The notes: generated by a model from the letters alone, not told the origin. A stretch of 64,000 nucleotides of DNA from Rhodospirillales bacterium (GCA_017304945.1 JAFKLG010000066.1:20192-84191); one strand, 5' to 3'; shown: positions 1 through 9,243, counted from the first letter of the stretch. Numbers and translations: made by a program.

Positions 1-1
1 G

Positions 2-445
2 ATCGGCAAGAACGAGGAGGCGGCACGCTTCGCCGGCATCCGCACCAATGCGGTGGTAGCCGGGGCGTATGTGATCTCGGGCGGGCTCGCCGGTCTCGCG
101 ACCGTGCTGCTGGTGTTCTACACGAACTCCGTCTCGCCCTCCTCGTTCGGCAATTTCTACGAGCTGTACGCGATCGCCGCGGCAGTGCTGGGCGGGTGCA
201 GCCTGCGCGGCGGGGAAGGCTCGATCCTCGGCATCGTGCTGGGCACCGCGCTGTTGCAGGTGCTGCAGAACCTGGTGAACATCCTCGGCATTCCGAGCTC
301 GCTGAATTTCGCGGTGATGGGGACGGTGATCCTGGTGGGGGCGCTGGCGGATCGGGTCCTGCAGCAGCGCCGCGCGCGGGCGGTGGCGCATGCGGGGACG
401 CCGGAGCTGCGGGCGGGCACGGCGCAGGTGGGAGAGACACGATGA
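2..445 (+). CDS. ABC transporter permease, RbsC-type, C-terminal part
   Basis: This is the C-terminal part of an inner-membrane permease of the ribose/xylose-type family (BPD_transp_2). The frame is open from base 2, so the gene starts upstream of the window. About 147 residues are visible. They begin IGKNEEAARFAGI, the family's cytoplasmic loop, followed by membrane segments around GGLAGLATVLLVFYT, AIAAAVLGGCSL and ILGIVLGTALLQVLQ. The motif AAAVLGGCSLRGGEGS matches the conserved permease loop (usually AAVVLGGTSLxGG). The TGA overlaps the ATG of the next gene (ATGA), so hydrolase and transporter are translationally coupled. The substrate is probably a sugar or polyol, but this cannot be told from the tail. 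Confidence 0.9.
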   Translation: MGKNEEAARFAGIRTNAVVAGAYVISGGLAGLATVLLVFYTNSVSPSSFGNFYELYAIAAAVLGGCSLRGGEGSILGIVLGTALLQVLQNLVNILGIPSSLNFAVMGTVILVGALADRVLQQRRARAVAHAGTPELRAGTAQVGETR

Positions 446-1326
446 CGGGCGGGGAAATCGCGACGATCCGGGAGATGCTGGCCGCGCGCCCGCGCCCGAC
501 CAGCCTGGAAGAACGGCGTCTGCGGCTCGACGGGTTGGGCAAGCAGTATCCGGTGGCGTCCGATATCCGCGTCGAGCCTACCGAACTCGGCGGCGTCCGC
601 GCGGAGTGGACGACGGCCCCCGGGGCGGATGCCAGCCGCGTCATCCTGTTCCTGCACGGTGGCGGATACATCTCCGGCTCCATCGCGAGCCATCGGCACA
701 TGATCTCGCAAGCCGGCCGCCTGGCCGCGGCACGCACCGTGGCGCTCGACTACCGGCTCGCGCCCGAACATCCGTTTCCCGCCGCGCTCGACGACGCCGT
801 GGCCGCCTATCAGGCGCTGCTGGCCCAGGGTTTCGCACCGCACCGGATCGCGCTCGCCGGCGAGAGTGCGGGCGGTGGGCTCGCGGTCGCGACGTTGGTG
901 CGGCTGCGCGCGGCGGGAACACCGCTGCCGGCCTGCGTGTGGTGCAGCTCGCCCTGGGTGGACCTGGAGAATGCGGGCGCGACGATGGTGACCAAGGAAG
1001 CGGTCGATCCGCTGATCAGCAAGGCGTATCTCGACGAGCTGGCCGGCCTGTATCTGCACGGCGCCGCGGCGCGCACGTCGCTCGCCTCACCCATTCATGC
1101 GGATCTGCACGGCCTGCCGCCAATGCTGATCCAGGTGGGATCGGCGGAGACGCTGCTGGACGATGCGCTGCGCCTGGCCGGCGTCGCCGCGGCGGCCGAC
1201 GTGCGGGTGACGCTGCAGGTCTGGCCTGAGATGATCCATGCTTGGCATCTGTTCCATCCGCAGCTCGAGGACGGCCGGCGCGCCCTGGCCGAGGTGGGTG
1301 CATTCGTGCGGGCATCGCTGGGGTGA
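442..1326 (+). CDS. alpha/beta hydrolase, hormone-sensitive lipase family
   Basis: A 294-residue cytosolic carboxylesterase-like hydrolase. The HSL-family oxyanion motif HGGGYISGS lies near residue 70, DYRLAPEHPFPAA near 95 and the nucleophile elbow GESAGGG near 139. The acid and histidine of the triad fit the C-terminal stretches SAETLLDDA and IHAWHLF. The ATG at 442 overlaps the upstream permease stop by four bases (ATGA); longer in-frame extensions would run into the permease gene. The coupling suggests it acts on an ester taken up by the upstream ABC system; this is inference. Length is normal for the family. The natural substrate is unknown. Confidence 0.88.
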   Translation: MTGGEIATIREMLAARPRPTSLEERRLRLDGLGKQYPVASDIRVEPTELGGVRAEWTTAPGADASRVILFLHGGGYISGSIASHRHMISQAGRLAAARTVALDYRLAPEHPFPAALDDAVAAYQALLAQGFAPHRIALAGESAGGGLAVATLVRLRAAGTPLPACVWCSSPWVDLENAGATMVTKEAVDPLISKAYLDELAGLYLHGAAARTSLASPIHADLHGLPPMLIQVGSAETLLDDALRLAGVAAAADVRVTLQVWPEMIHAWHLFHPQLEDGRRALAEVGAFVRASLG

Positions 1327-1346
1327 GCGCCCCGAGGCGGTCGGAC

Positions 1347-1683
1347 CGTTAGTGCTGCACGTCCTGCAGCCGATACCAGGCGCCGACAACCCGCCGGGTT
1401 CGCTGTGCCGCGACGTGCGCAACGTGGAGTTGGAACCGCTGACGCTGCTGTCTGCTCTCGCGGCCAGCACGAACCATATCGGCCTCGCGGCGACGGCGTC
1501 GACGAGCTACAACGAGCCGTATCACATCGCGCGCAAGTTCGCGTCGATCGATCACATCAGCCGGGGCCGCGCGGCGTGGAACGTCGTCACGTCGTATTCG
1601 AGGTCGGAAGCGCTGAACTTCAACCGCGACGAACACTTCACGAGCGACGAGCGCTATGCGCGGGCGGCGGAGCGCCACGCAAC
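1347..1683 (+). pseudogene. fragment of NtaA/DszA-type flavin monooxygenase
   Basis: A remnant of a class C flavin-dependent monooxygenase (bacterial luciferase superfamily, NtaA/SnaA/DszA branch). Recognisable family blocks are VELEPLTLLSALAAS, HIGLAATASTSYNEP and GRAAWNVVTSYS, then DERYARAAE. The normal protein is about 430-450 residues. Here only about 110 family-like residues survive. There is no proper start, the flavin-binding N-terminus is missing, and after DERYARAAE the frame reads into low-complexity Arg/Pro sequence. It directly follows the hydrolase gene, so the original operon probably comprised ABC transporter, esterase and monooxygenase. Confidence 0.75.
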
Positions 1684-1755
1684 GGCCGTGCTGTCCGTCC
1701 TCTCGAGGACATACCGGACGAGGGGCCTCGCCCCCTCACCCCCTGCCCTGCGATG

Positions 1756-1780
1756 ACGCACCGCCGGCTGCGCGGTGCGT
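1756..1780. terminator. hairpin between convergent genes
   Basis: Perfect 9-bp inverted repeat, ACGCACCGC (1756-1764) and GCGGTGCGT (1772-1780), with a 7-base loop. It sits between the decayed plus-strand monooxygenase and the end of the minus-strand oxidoreductase. There is no strong T tract on either side, so intrinsic termination is plausible but not proven. Confidence 0.4.
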
Positions 1781-1810
1781 TTCGCGTGGCAGGAAGCTGG
1801 ATGCGGGCGG

Positions 1811-3889
1811 CTACAACACCTGGCAGAGCCGGAGCGCGTCGTAGATTGCGCTGTGCACGTTCCGGCTCGAGATCGCATCGCCGATCCGGTGCAGCTCGAA
1901 CATGCCGGGTGCCAGCTCGTCACATTGCGGCACGCCGTCGAGGAGCCGGTCGTTGTCGGTGACGCCCTCATTGGCGGAGCGCCCGCTGAGGCTGTCGAAC
2001 AGGGCATTGTCCGGCATCGTCCCGCTCTCGACCACGACCTGCCCGACTTCGCGTTCGGTGAGCTGCTGCGTCAGTGCGTGGCGCAGCCGGACGACCAGGC
2101 GATTGCCTTCCTTGCGGACGCCAATCAGCTCCTGGTCGATCGAGATCGGGATATCGGCCTGCGCCAGGCGTTTGCGCAGCATGACACGGTCGGAATAGGG
2201 CATCTCGATACCGGCTGCGTCCTCCGGCGTGACGAACTGCACCTTCCGACCAAGCCCTGCGAGATGCAGGGCGCAGGTGAGCGCCGGATACCGTCCAACC
2301 ACGTCATAGACGAGCACGTCATCGGCATCGTGTTCGGCCGATCCCTCCAGGATGTCCCAGACGGTGTTGCAGTGCTCATGGCCATCCAGCCAGGAGAGGT
2401 CCGGCATGCCGCCGGTTGCCAGGATCACCGCATCCGGCGCTTCCGCCAGAATGTCGTCCGACTCCACATAGGTGTTCAGGCGGACATCGACGCCCAGGCG
2501 AGCGAGCTCCGCCGCACGCCAATCCACGATGCCGATCAGGTTGCGCCTCGCGTCCGCCCGCGTCGCGAGGAGCAACTGCCCGCCGAGCCGCGGACCGGCC
2601 TCCCACAGCACGACGTGGTGACCGCGTTCCGCCGAAACACGGGCCGCTTCCAGCCCGGCCGGACCACCGCCGACCACCATCACGCGACGCCCTGGCCGCG
2701 GGGAACGCGGCACGATCTGCGGCAGGGACAGCTCGCGCCCGGTCGCCGGATTGTGGAGGCAGGCGACCTTCTTGTACATGCAATAGGACGCGCCGACACA
2801 GGGCCTGATGCGCTCTTCCTCGCCGCGCATGATCTTGTTGACGATCTGCGGGTCGGCCATGTGCGCACGGGTCATGCCGACCATGTCCACGAGGCCCGAC
2901 GCAACGGCATGCCGCGCGGTCGCCACATCCTGGATCCCCGCCGCGTGGAACACCGGCAGCCCGATCTCCCGCTTGAAGGCGCCGACGCGCCCCAGGAAGG
3001 ACCCGGCCGGAACGAACATGCCGGGCATGTTGGTCTCCGCCAGGGCGAGATCGGTGTCGGCCAATCCGACGATCACGTTGAAGAAGTCGATATGCCCTTC
3101 CGCCTCGAACAGCTTGGCGAGGCGCAGCCCTTCGTCGAAATCGAAGCCGTCCGACGCCATCTCATCGATGACGTAGCGGATGCCGATGATGAAGTCGTCG
3201 CCGCAGCGCCGGCGCAGCGCCTCGTGCACCATCAAGCCGAATCGCGCGCGATTGGCGGTCGAACCGCCATATCCGTCCGTACGCTGATTGGTTCTGGCGG
3301 ACAGGAACTGCCCGATCAGATGACCGCTGGTCAGCGTCTCGAGTCCGTCCAGGCCACCCTCTTTCGCGCGCGCGGCGGCATCGGCCCAGTCGCGGATGAC
3401 CCGGTCGATGTCGTGCTGGTCCATCTCCCGGGGAAAGTTGCGGTGTCGGCGCTCGCGAATGGGTGACGGGGCGATGGTCGGCAGCCAGTTCGTCGACATC
3501 GCATCGGCACGCCGGCCCAGATGCGACGCCTGCACCATCAGGGCTGCGCCTTGCGCGTGGATCCGTTCGGAGAACTGCTGGAGGTAGGGGATGATGCGGT
3601 CGCCGCTGAGGTCGATCTGTCCGCCACCCCAGCTCGAATCCCGCGACACCATGGACGAACCGCCGAACATGGTGAGCGCGATCCCGCCTTTGGCCTTTTC
3701 CTCGTGGTAGCGCTGATACCGCTCGCCGGGCATGCCCCCTTCGTCCAGCGTGCTGGCATGGCTCGTGCTGAGCACGCGGTTGCGCAGCGCAAGATGGCGA
3801 ATGCGGAATGGCTGCAGCAGCGGATCACGTGCGCGATCGGCGCCCTGACTGGTCGGTTGTGTGTTCGCAGGCATGACGAGATCTGACAT
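1811..3889 (-). CDS. NADH:flavin oxidoreductase, Old Yellow Enzyme/TMADH-like
   Basis: A 692-residue two-domain flavoenzyme of the trimethylamine dehydrogenase / 2,4-dienoyl-CoA reductase / N-methylproline demethylase group. The N-terminal FMN TIM barrel starts DPLLQPFRIRHLALRNRV. The iron-sulfur segment reads RPCVGASYCMYKKVACLHNP and is followed by a C-terminal nucleotide-binding half with GGGPAGLEAAR. The usual cluster pattern is C-x2-C-x3-C-x11/12-C; here the second Cys position is Ala and the last loop is about six residues shorter. The ATG at 3889 has GGAGG upstream and lies 7 bases after the ATPase stop, so it is the last gene of the transporter operon. An alternative ATG is at 3874. 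The substrate is probably the imported amine or betaine-like compound (inference). Confidence 0.88.
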   Translation of the reverse strand: MSDLVMPANTQPTSQGADRARDPLLQPFRIRHLALRNRVLSTSHASTLDEGGMPGERYQRYHEEKAKGGIALTMFGGSSMVSRDSSWGGGQIDLSGDRIIPYLQQFSERIHAQGAALMVQASHLGRRADAMSTNWLPTIAPSPIRERRHRNFPREMDQHDIDRVIRDWADAAARAKEGGLDGLETLTSGHLIGQFLSARTNQRTDGYGGSTANRARFGLMVHEALRRRCGDDFIIGIRYVIDEMASDGFDFDEGLRLAKLFEAEGHIDFFNVIVGLADTDLALAETNMPGMFVPAGSFLGRVGAFKREIGLPVFHAAGIQDVATARHAVASGLVDMVGMTRAHMADPQIVNKIMRGEEERIRPCVGASYCMYKKVACLHNPATGRELSLPQIVPRSPRPGRRVMVVGGGPAGLEAARVSAERGHHVVLWEAGPRLGGQLLLATRADARRNLIGIVDWRAAELARLGVDVRLNTYVESDDILAEAPDAVILATGGMPDLSWLDGHEHCNTVWDILEGSAEHDADDVLVYDVVGRYPALTCALHLAGLGRKVQFVTPEDAAGIEMPYSDRVMLRKRLAQADIPISIDQELIGVRKEGNRLVVRLRHALTQQLTEREVGQVVVESGTMPDNALFDSLSGRSANEGVTDNDRLLDGVPQCDELAPGMFELHRIGDAISSRNVHSAIYDALRLCQVL

Positions 3890-3896
3890 CGCTCTC

Positions 3897-5726
3897 TTAA
3901 ACCTCCGCCGCGACCGCGGTGCCCGCCAGCGCTCGGAGCTCATTCTCCGAACGATGGCAGCGAATATCCGCGCCCTTGGACAGATGCTGGATGGGGGGTG
4001 TGTCGCGCTCACACCGTCCGGGGATGTGAACCGAACAGCGCGGGAAGAACGCGCAGGCGCGAGCGTTCGGGAAGGTCGTCGTGACCTCGGATTCGAGGCC
4101 GAATGCCGGCTCGATCTCATCGAGCCAGCCCGTGCGCAACTCCGGAACCGAGTTGACCAGAAGGTCCGAGTAGGGATGGCGCGGCGTCGACGACAGGACG
4201 CGGCGCACGCCACGCTCCATCATCTGCCCGGCGTAGAGCACCATCACCTGGTCGCAGATCGCACGGACGGTCGAGATGTCGTGGCTGATGAAGACGTAGG
4301 ACAGGCCCAGTTCCGACTGGAGTTCGGCCAGAAGCTTGAGCACCGCCGCACCGACGACGCTGTCGAGGGCGGAGGTGACCTCGTCGCATAGAAGCAGGCG
4401 CGGCCGCGCGGCCAACGCACGCGCCAGGTTGGCACGCTGCTTCTGGCCGCCCGACAAGCTGGCGGGCCGCTGATGCATCACGGCCGCCGGCAGCCGTACC
4501 ATGTCCAGCAGTTCGGCCACCGCGCGGTCGCGCGCGCGTCCACGAAGGCCGCCGAAGAACGTGAGCGGCCGGCCAAGGATCTCGGCCACCGTGTGGGACG
4601 GGTTGAGCGCCGTATCGGCCATCTGGTGGACGAATTGTATCTGGCGCAACTGATCGCGGGTGCGCCGCGCCAGGCTGGGCGGCAGGGTCGCGCCGTCCAG
4701 GGTCACGGTGCCTTTCGCCTGTGGCAGCAGCCCGGCGATCACGCGTGCCAGCGTGCTCTTGCCGGACCCTGACTCACCGACGATGCCAAGCGTATGTCCC
4801 GCCGGGACGGTGAACGAGATGTCGTGCAGCACCGGTATCAGCGGCATCCCGTTCGTGCCGATCCGCCCATAGCCGGCCGTCAGAGCGCTGACCTGCAGCA
4901 ACGGCTTCCTCTCCTCCGCGGCGGGTCGCTCGTTCCGTTCGGGCGGCCGCGCCGCCGCCATGAGGCTTCGCGTATAGGCGTGCGACGGTGCGCTGATCAG
5001 GCGTTCGGCCTCCCCGATCTCCTGCATCTCCCCCTGGTTGAGCACCAGGATCCGGTCGGCGATCTGCGCCACCACCGCCAGGTCATGGGAGACGTAGAGC
5101 GCCGTGACTCCGTGCTCGCGGACCACGCGCTTGAAGGCGCGCAGCACGCCGATCTGGGTCGTCACGTCCAATGCGGTGGTCGGCTCATCGAAGATCACGA
5201 GCCGCGGGGACGTGAGCAGCGCCATGGCCGCGATCAGGCGTTGGAGCTGACCGCCCGACACCTGGTGGGGATAGCGGTTGCCGACATTGGCCGGGTCGGG
5301 CAGAGCGAGTTCGGCGAAGAGCGCGATCGCCTTTGCCTCGGCCTCGCGCCGGGTCATGAGGCCGTGCACCACGGCACTCTCGATGACCTGTGGCATGAGG
5401 CGGCGCGACGGGTTGAACGAGGCGGCAGCGCTCTGCGGCACATAGGCGACGTCGCGCCCATGCAGTTGCTGCAGCGCGCGCGCCGGCAGACCGCGCAGCT
5501 CCGTGCCGTCCAGCTTGACGCTGCCGCCGGTGATGCGGGTTCCGTCGCGGGCGTAGCCCATCAGCGACAAGGCAATCGTCGTCTTGCCGGAGCCGGACTG
5601 GCCGATCAGCGCCAGCACCTCGCCGGGAGCGATGTCGAACGACACGTCCTTGACGATCGGCGTCTGCGCGCCGCGCCCATCGACGGCGGCGATGTGCAGC
5701 CCGGAGACTTCGACCAACGGACGCAT
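3897..5726 (-). CDS. ABC transporter, fused double ATP-binding protein
   Basis: A 609-residue fusion of two oligopeptide-type ATPases (DppD-DppF layout, like GsiA), energising the adjacent permeases at the inner face of the membrane. The first domain has Walker A GQSGSGKTT (near residue 42), signature VSGGQ and Walker B LVIFDEPTTALD. The second has Walker A GESGSGKST (near 315), signature LSGGQKQR and LLLCDEVTSALD. The C-terminus has the oligopeptide-transporter extension with CAFFPRCSVHIPGRC, matching the oligo_HPY Cys motif. The ATG directly follows the upstream permease stop with no gap. Substrate classes for such systems include peptides, nickel, glycosides and betaines. Confidence 0.95.
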   Translation of the reverse strand: MRPLVEVSGLHIAAVDGRGAQTPIVKDVSFDIAPGEVLALIGQSGSGKTTIALSLMGYARDGTRITGGSVKLDGTELRGLPARALQQLHGRDVAYVPQSAAASFNPSRRLMPQVIESAVVHGLMTRREAEAKAIALFAELALPDPANVGNRYPHQVSGGQLQRLIAAMALLTSPRLVIFDEPTTALDVTTQIGVLRAFKRVVREHGVTALYVSHDLAVVAQIADRILVLNQGEMQEIGEAERLISAPSHAYTRSLMAAARPPERNERPAAEERKPLLQVSALTAGYGRIGTNGMPLIPVLHDISFTVPAGHTLGIVGESGSGKSTLARVIAGLLPQAKGTVTLDGATLPPSLARRTRDQLRQIQFVHQMADTALNPSHTVAEILGRPLTFFGGLRGRARDRAVAELLDMVRLPAAVMHQRPASLSGGQKQRANLARALAARPRLLLCDEVTSALDSVVGAAVLKLLAELQSELGLSYVFISHDISTVRAICDQVMVLYAGQMMERGVRRVLSSTPRHPYSDLLVNSVPELRTGWLDEIEPAFGLESEVTTTFPNARACAFFPRCSVHIPGRCERDTPPIQHLSKGADIRCHRSENELRALAGTAVAAEV

Positions 5727-6578
5727 TCAGCGCTCCCTGCCCGGCAAGTTGTCCACCAGCAGATTGACGCCGATGGTCAGGGTGGCGAGCGCAGCCGCGG
5801 GAAAGATCGCCGCGGGCGCGCCGTAGATGAGCCCGGGCAGGTTCTCCCGCACCATGCTGCCCCAATCCGCGTCAGGGGGCTGAATGCCAAGGCCGAGGAA
5901 ACTCAGGCTGCTGAGTAGCAGCACCGCAAAGACGAACCGCAATCCGCAATCGGCCAGCACTGGTCCGAGCAGATTCGGCAGGATCTCGCGCCGCATGATG
6001 TAGGGCATGCCTTCGCCGCGCTCCCGGGCAACGCTGACATAGTCCATCGCATTCACGTTCACGGCGAGCGACCGCCAGATCCGGAACGCGCCGGGGACGT
6101 AGATGACCCCCGCAGTGCAGATCAGCACCGGCACCGAAACGCCGAGGGCTGCCACGGCCACCAGGCCGAACAGCAGGCTGGGCACCGAGATGACCGCGTC
6201 CATGGTCCGGGACAGGGCGGTGTCGATCCAGCCCCCGACTGCGGCGGCGGCCAGCGCGAGCGTGCCACCGATGAACACGGCCAGGAGCGTGGCCGCGATG
6301 GCCGGGCCGACCGTCGTTTGCGCACCCGCCATGATCCGGCTCAACACGTCACGCCCGAGCACATCGCTGCCCAGCCACATGCCCGGCACCATCGGTCCGA
6401 AACCATCGGGGTCGATGACTTCTCCAGCGGGGTGAGGCGTCAACATCGGGCCGAAGACGGCCATGATCAGCCAGAACGCCACGACGACGATGCCGACCCA
6501 TCCCAGCAACGGGATGGGCATGCGGCGCGGCCGCTTGATGACGACATGGGCCGGCTCACGCTCCACCGTGCTGCTCAT
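5727..6578 (-). CDS. ABC transporter permease, DppC-type
   Basis: A 283-residue inner-membrane permease of the oligopeptide/nickel family. It has an N-terminal cytoplasmic segment, one membrane helix (LLGWVGIVVVAFWLIMAVFG), the periplasmic DPDGF...HWLG-like region (here MWLGSDVLGRDVLSRIMAGA) and five further helices. The EAA loop is present as DYVSVARERGEGMPYIMRREILPN. It overlaps the upstream DppB-type gene by four bases (ATGA) and abuts the ATPase gene, so it is translated as part of one operon. Confidence 0.94.
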   Translation of the reverse strand: MSSTVEREPAHVVIKRPRRMPIPLLGWVGIVVVAFWLIMAVFGPMLTPHPAGEVIDPDGFGPMVPGMWLGSDVLGRDVLSRIMAGAQTTVGPAIAATLLAVFIGGTLALAAAAVGGWIDTALSRTMDAVISVPSLLFGLVAVAALGVSVPVLICTAGVIYVPGAFRIWRSLAVNVNAMDYVSVARERGEGMPYIMRREILPNLLGPVLADCGLRFVFAVLLLSSLSFLGLGIQPPDADWGSMVRENLPGLIYGAPAAIFPAAALATLTIGVNLLVDNLPGRER

Positions 6579-7537
6579 GATGCGCGCAGCCGTGGATTTG
6601 CCAGCATGCCGGCGATGTCGGCCAGGGTGCCGAGGATGAGATAGGCAAGGCAGAACAGCATGGTGCAGGCTTGCACGAGCGGCATGTCGCGCGTCGAGAC
6701 GGCATCGACGAGCAGCTTCGCCAAGCCCGGGAAGTTGAAGATCGTCTCGATGATGATGGCGCCGCCGAGCAGGTGCGAGAGGCTGAGCGCCAAGGCGTTC
6801 GCGATCGGGCCGAGTGCGTTCGGCAATGCGTAGAACAGCACGAGCCGGGCGCCGACGACGCCCTTCAATCGCGCCATCTCGACATAGGGGCGTCGCAGCA
6901 CGTCCAGCAACGCCGCGCGGGTCATCCGCATGATCTGCGCGATGATGATCCCGCTCAGTGACAACACGGGCAAGGTCATGGAGCGGAAGAATCCTTCCAC
7001 CGAGTCGATCCGCGGCGACAAGGTAAGCGCCGGGAACCAGCGCAGGTTCACCGCGAACACCAGCACGGCCAGCGTGCCGATGAAGAACTCCGGTACCGCG
7101 ACGATCGACAACGTCGCGACGCTCGTCACCCGGTCGAACACCGAAGTGGGCCGCATGGCCGAGCAGATACCGAGAAGCAACCCGATCGGCACGCAGAACG
7201 CGGTGGCGGCACCGGCGAGCAGGAGGGAGTTTGGCAGTCGGCTCCCGATCAACTCGCTCACGGGCCGGTTATTGACGAGCGAGTGTCCGACGTCGCCCGT
7301 CACCATGCCGCCGAGCCAATGGAGATATCGCACCGACGCCGGCAGATCGAGATGCATGCTCGCCCGCAGCGCGGCCAACGCTTCCGGCGTGGCACTCTGC
7401 CCGAGCACGGCGCCCGCCACGTCGCCGGGAAGGATCTCGGTCGCCGCGAACACCGCGAGCGAGACCGCGAGCAGCGTTCCGGCGGCAAAGAGCAGCCGCT
7501 TGAGGAGAAAACCCGTAACCGCGAGTGCCGGCCTCAT
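6575..7537 (-). CDS. ABC transporter permease, DppB-type
   Basis: A 320-residue inner-membrane permease partnering the DppC-type protein. The family N-terminus is visible as a hydrophobic helix (LLFAAGTLLAVSLAVFAATEILPGD). A conserved region YLHWLGGMVTGDVGHSL precedes the transmembrane core, and the EAA loop reads PYVEMARLKGVVGARLVLFYALPNAL. It starts 3 bases after the binding-protein stop, so the order binding protein, DppB, DppC, ATPase is a single transcription unit. Confidence 0.94.
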   Translation of the reverse strand: MRPALAVTGFLLKRLLFAAGTLLAVSLAVFAATEILPGDVAGAVLGQSATPEALAALRASMHLDLPASVRYLHWLGGMVTGDVGHSLVNNRPVSELIGSRLPNSLLLAGAATAFCVPIGLLLGICSAMRPTSVFDRVTSVATLSIVAVPEFFIGTLAVLVFAVNLRWFPALTLSPRIDSVEGFFRSMTLPVLSLSGIIIAQIMRMTRAALLDVLRRPYVEMARLKGVVGARLVLFYALPNALGPIANALALSLSHLLGGAIIIETIFNFPGLAKLLVDAVSTRDMPLVQACTMLFCLAYLILGTLADIAGMLANPRLRAS

Positions 7538-7540
7538 GCG

Positions 7541-9172
7541 TTACGCGGTGAGCCAGACATTGTCGGGGAAAGTGTAGCCCATCAGATTGCCGAGCGGCAC
7601 CGGGCGCAGGCCCTTGAGCTTGTCGGAATGCGCATCGAGGACCGACCTGAAGACCGGGATGCCAACCCCCGCCTCGTTGGAAATCATTTCCTGCATGTCG
7701 GCGTACATCTGCTTGCGCTTGGCGTGGTCCTGCTCGCCCCGTGCGGCAACGAGAAGCTGGTCGAACTTCGGGCTCTTCCAACCGCTTTCGTTCCAGGGTG
7801 CGTCGGACTTGAAGTAGATCGAGAGGATCAGGTCGGCGGTGGGACGCGCATTGGTGGCGGCGAAGGTCACCGGGTGCTTCATCCACTGGTTGGTCCAGTA
7901 CCCGTCGGCCGGCACGCGCCGAAGCGTCAGGTCCAGGCCCGCTGCTTTGGCGCTTTGCTGCCAGAGCTGCGCGATGTCCTCGGACGCGAAGGCGGCGGGA
8001 GAGACGGTCACGCTGAGGCTCGACCCGAACCCCGATTTGGCGAGATGGAACTTCGCCTTCTCGGGATCGTAGGGGCGCTGCGGCAGATCGGCCGCGAAGT
8101 AGCGGTTGGTCGGATCGATCGGCTGGTCGTTGCCGATCACCGCATAGTTGCGGAAGATCGTGCGACGGATCTGCTCGCGGTCGAACAGATACTTGCATGC
8201 CAGGACGAGATCGAGGTTGTCCGTCGGCGCCTGGTCGAGGCGCATGCAGATGTTGGTGTAGGTGCCGCCCTTGGTCTCCATTATCTTCAGGCCGGGCGCG
8301 CGCTCCAACTGGCGGGCAGCTGCGACCGGCATTGCCGCGGCGAGCTGGATATCGCCGGAGAGCGCTGCATTGACCCGTGCCGCACTGTCCGGAATACCGA
8401 CCATCTCGATCTCGTCGAGATAGGGCTGACCAGGCTTCCAATAGTTCTCATTGCGAACGGCGATGGAGCGGATGCCCGGCTCGAACGACTTGCAGCGGAA
8501 CGGGCCGGTGCCGTTTGCCGTCGAGAAATCCTTGGTGCCGTTCTTGATGATCAGGAAATGCGAGACGCCGAGGATCACCGGAAGGTCGGAGTTGGGGCCG
8601 GACAAGGTGATCGTGACCTCGTTCTTCCCCGTCGCCTTGATGTCGGCCATCTGCATGGCGACCGCTCGGACTTTCGAGCCGGTCGCAGGGTCCTTGTGTC
8701 GCGCCAGGGAGTAGACGACGTCGGCGGCGGTCAGCGGTGATCCGTCGTGGAACTGCACGCCGCTACGCAGTTTCACCACCCAGGTGGTTGCGTCGTTGGT
8801 CTCGAACGAGGTCGCCAGGGTGGGCTGTGGAGCCAACGCCTCATTCAGCGTCGTCAGCCCATTGTAGAACATGTAGTGGCGCGAGTAGTCGGTCGAATCC
8901 GTCCCGCGCGCCGGATCGAGCGTCTCGGTCGTCGACGCAGTCGCCCCGGCCACGCGCAGCTTGCCGCCCCGCTGGGGCGTTTCGGCAACCGCCGCGCGCG
9001 CGGAGCCGATCAGCGGGGTCGCGGCCGCCGCACCGAGGCCCAAGCCGCCGCACCAGGCAAGCAACTGGCGCCGGGTCGCGCCGCGCCTGATCGCGTCCCG
9101 CAGCGCGGCATCGTCCGCTGGTGCAAGTCGCGGCGTGACACCGGATGAAGAGTACCCGTTTTTCGGCGACAT
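7541..9172 (-). CDS. ABC transporter substrate-binding protein, SBP_bac_5
   Basis: A periplasmic binding protein of the peptide/nickel family (SBP_bac_5), 543 residues from the ATG at 9172. The N-terminus carries a twin-arginine signal (TRRQLLAWCGGLGLGAAAA, then Ala-rich cleavage region GSARAAVA). Family blocks include LRSGVQFHDGSPLTAADVVYS and ANGTGPFRCKSFEPG. The start at 9172 has GGGAG six bases upstream. An in-frame GTG at 9226 would extend it by 18 residues but has no better site and would overlap a candidate operator. First gene of the transporter set; the ligand cannot be told from sequence. Confidence 0.92.
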   Translation of the reverse strand: MSPKNGYSSSGVTPRLAPADDAALRDAIRRGATRRQLLAWCGGLGLGAAAATPLIGSARAAVAETPQRGGKLRVAGATASTTETLDPARGTDSTDYSRHYMFYNGLTTLNEALAPQPTLATSFETNDATTWVVKLRSGVQFHDGSPLTAADVVYSLARHKDPATGSKVRAVAMQMADIKATGKNEVTITLSGPNSDLPVILGVSHFLIIKNGTKDFSTANGTGPFRCKSFEPGIRSIAVRNENYWKPGQPYLDEIEMVGIPDSAARVNAALSGDIQLAAAMPVAAARQLERAPGLKIMETKGGTYTNICMRLDQAPTDNLDLVLACKYLFDREQIRRTIFRNYAVIGNDQPIDPTNRYFAADLPQRPYDPEKAKFHLAKSGFGSSLSVTVSPAAFASEDIAQLWQQSAKAAGLDLTLRRVPADGYWTNQWMKHPVTFAATNARPTADLILSIYFKSDAPWNESGWKSPKFDQLLVAARGEQDHAKRKQMYADMQEMISNEAGVGIPVFRSVLDAHSDKLKGLRPVPLGNLMGYTFPDNVWLTA

Positions 9173-9226
9173 GGCGGACTCCCATGAAGCGGCCAGTCGG
9201 CTTACCGGGGCCGAGGCGCTGTTCAC

Positions 9227-9243
9227 TGTTATATCAGCGCACA
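9227..9243. promoter_or_regulatory. candidate GntR operator upstream of transporter operon
   Basis: TGTTATATCAGCGCACA matches the site in front of the gntR gene (10113-10129) at 13 of 17 positions and shares its TGT-N11-ACA geometry (here CTGT/ACAG arms at 9226-9229 and 9241-9244). It lies 55 bases upstream of the binding-protein ATG, inside the 123-base gap after gntR. A plausible site for the adjacent regulator; binding is inferred. Confidence 0.4.

Noticed and set aside
1775..3466. Plus-strand frame of 563 codons
   Set aside because: Antisense of the Old Yellow Enzyme-like gene; no family features.
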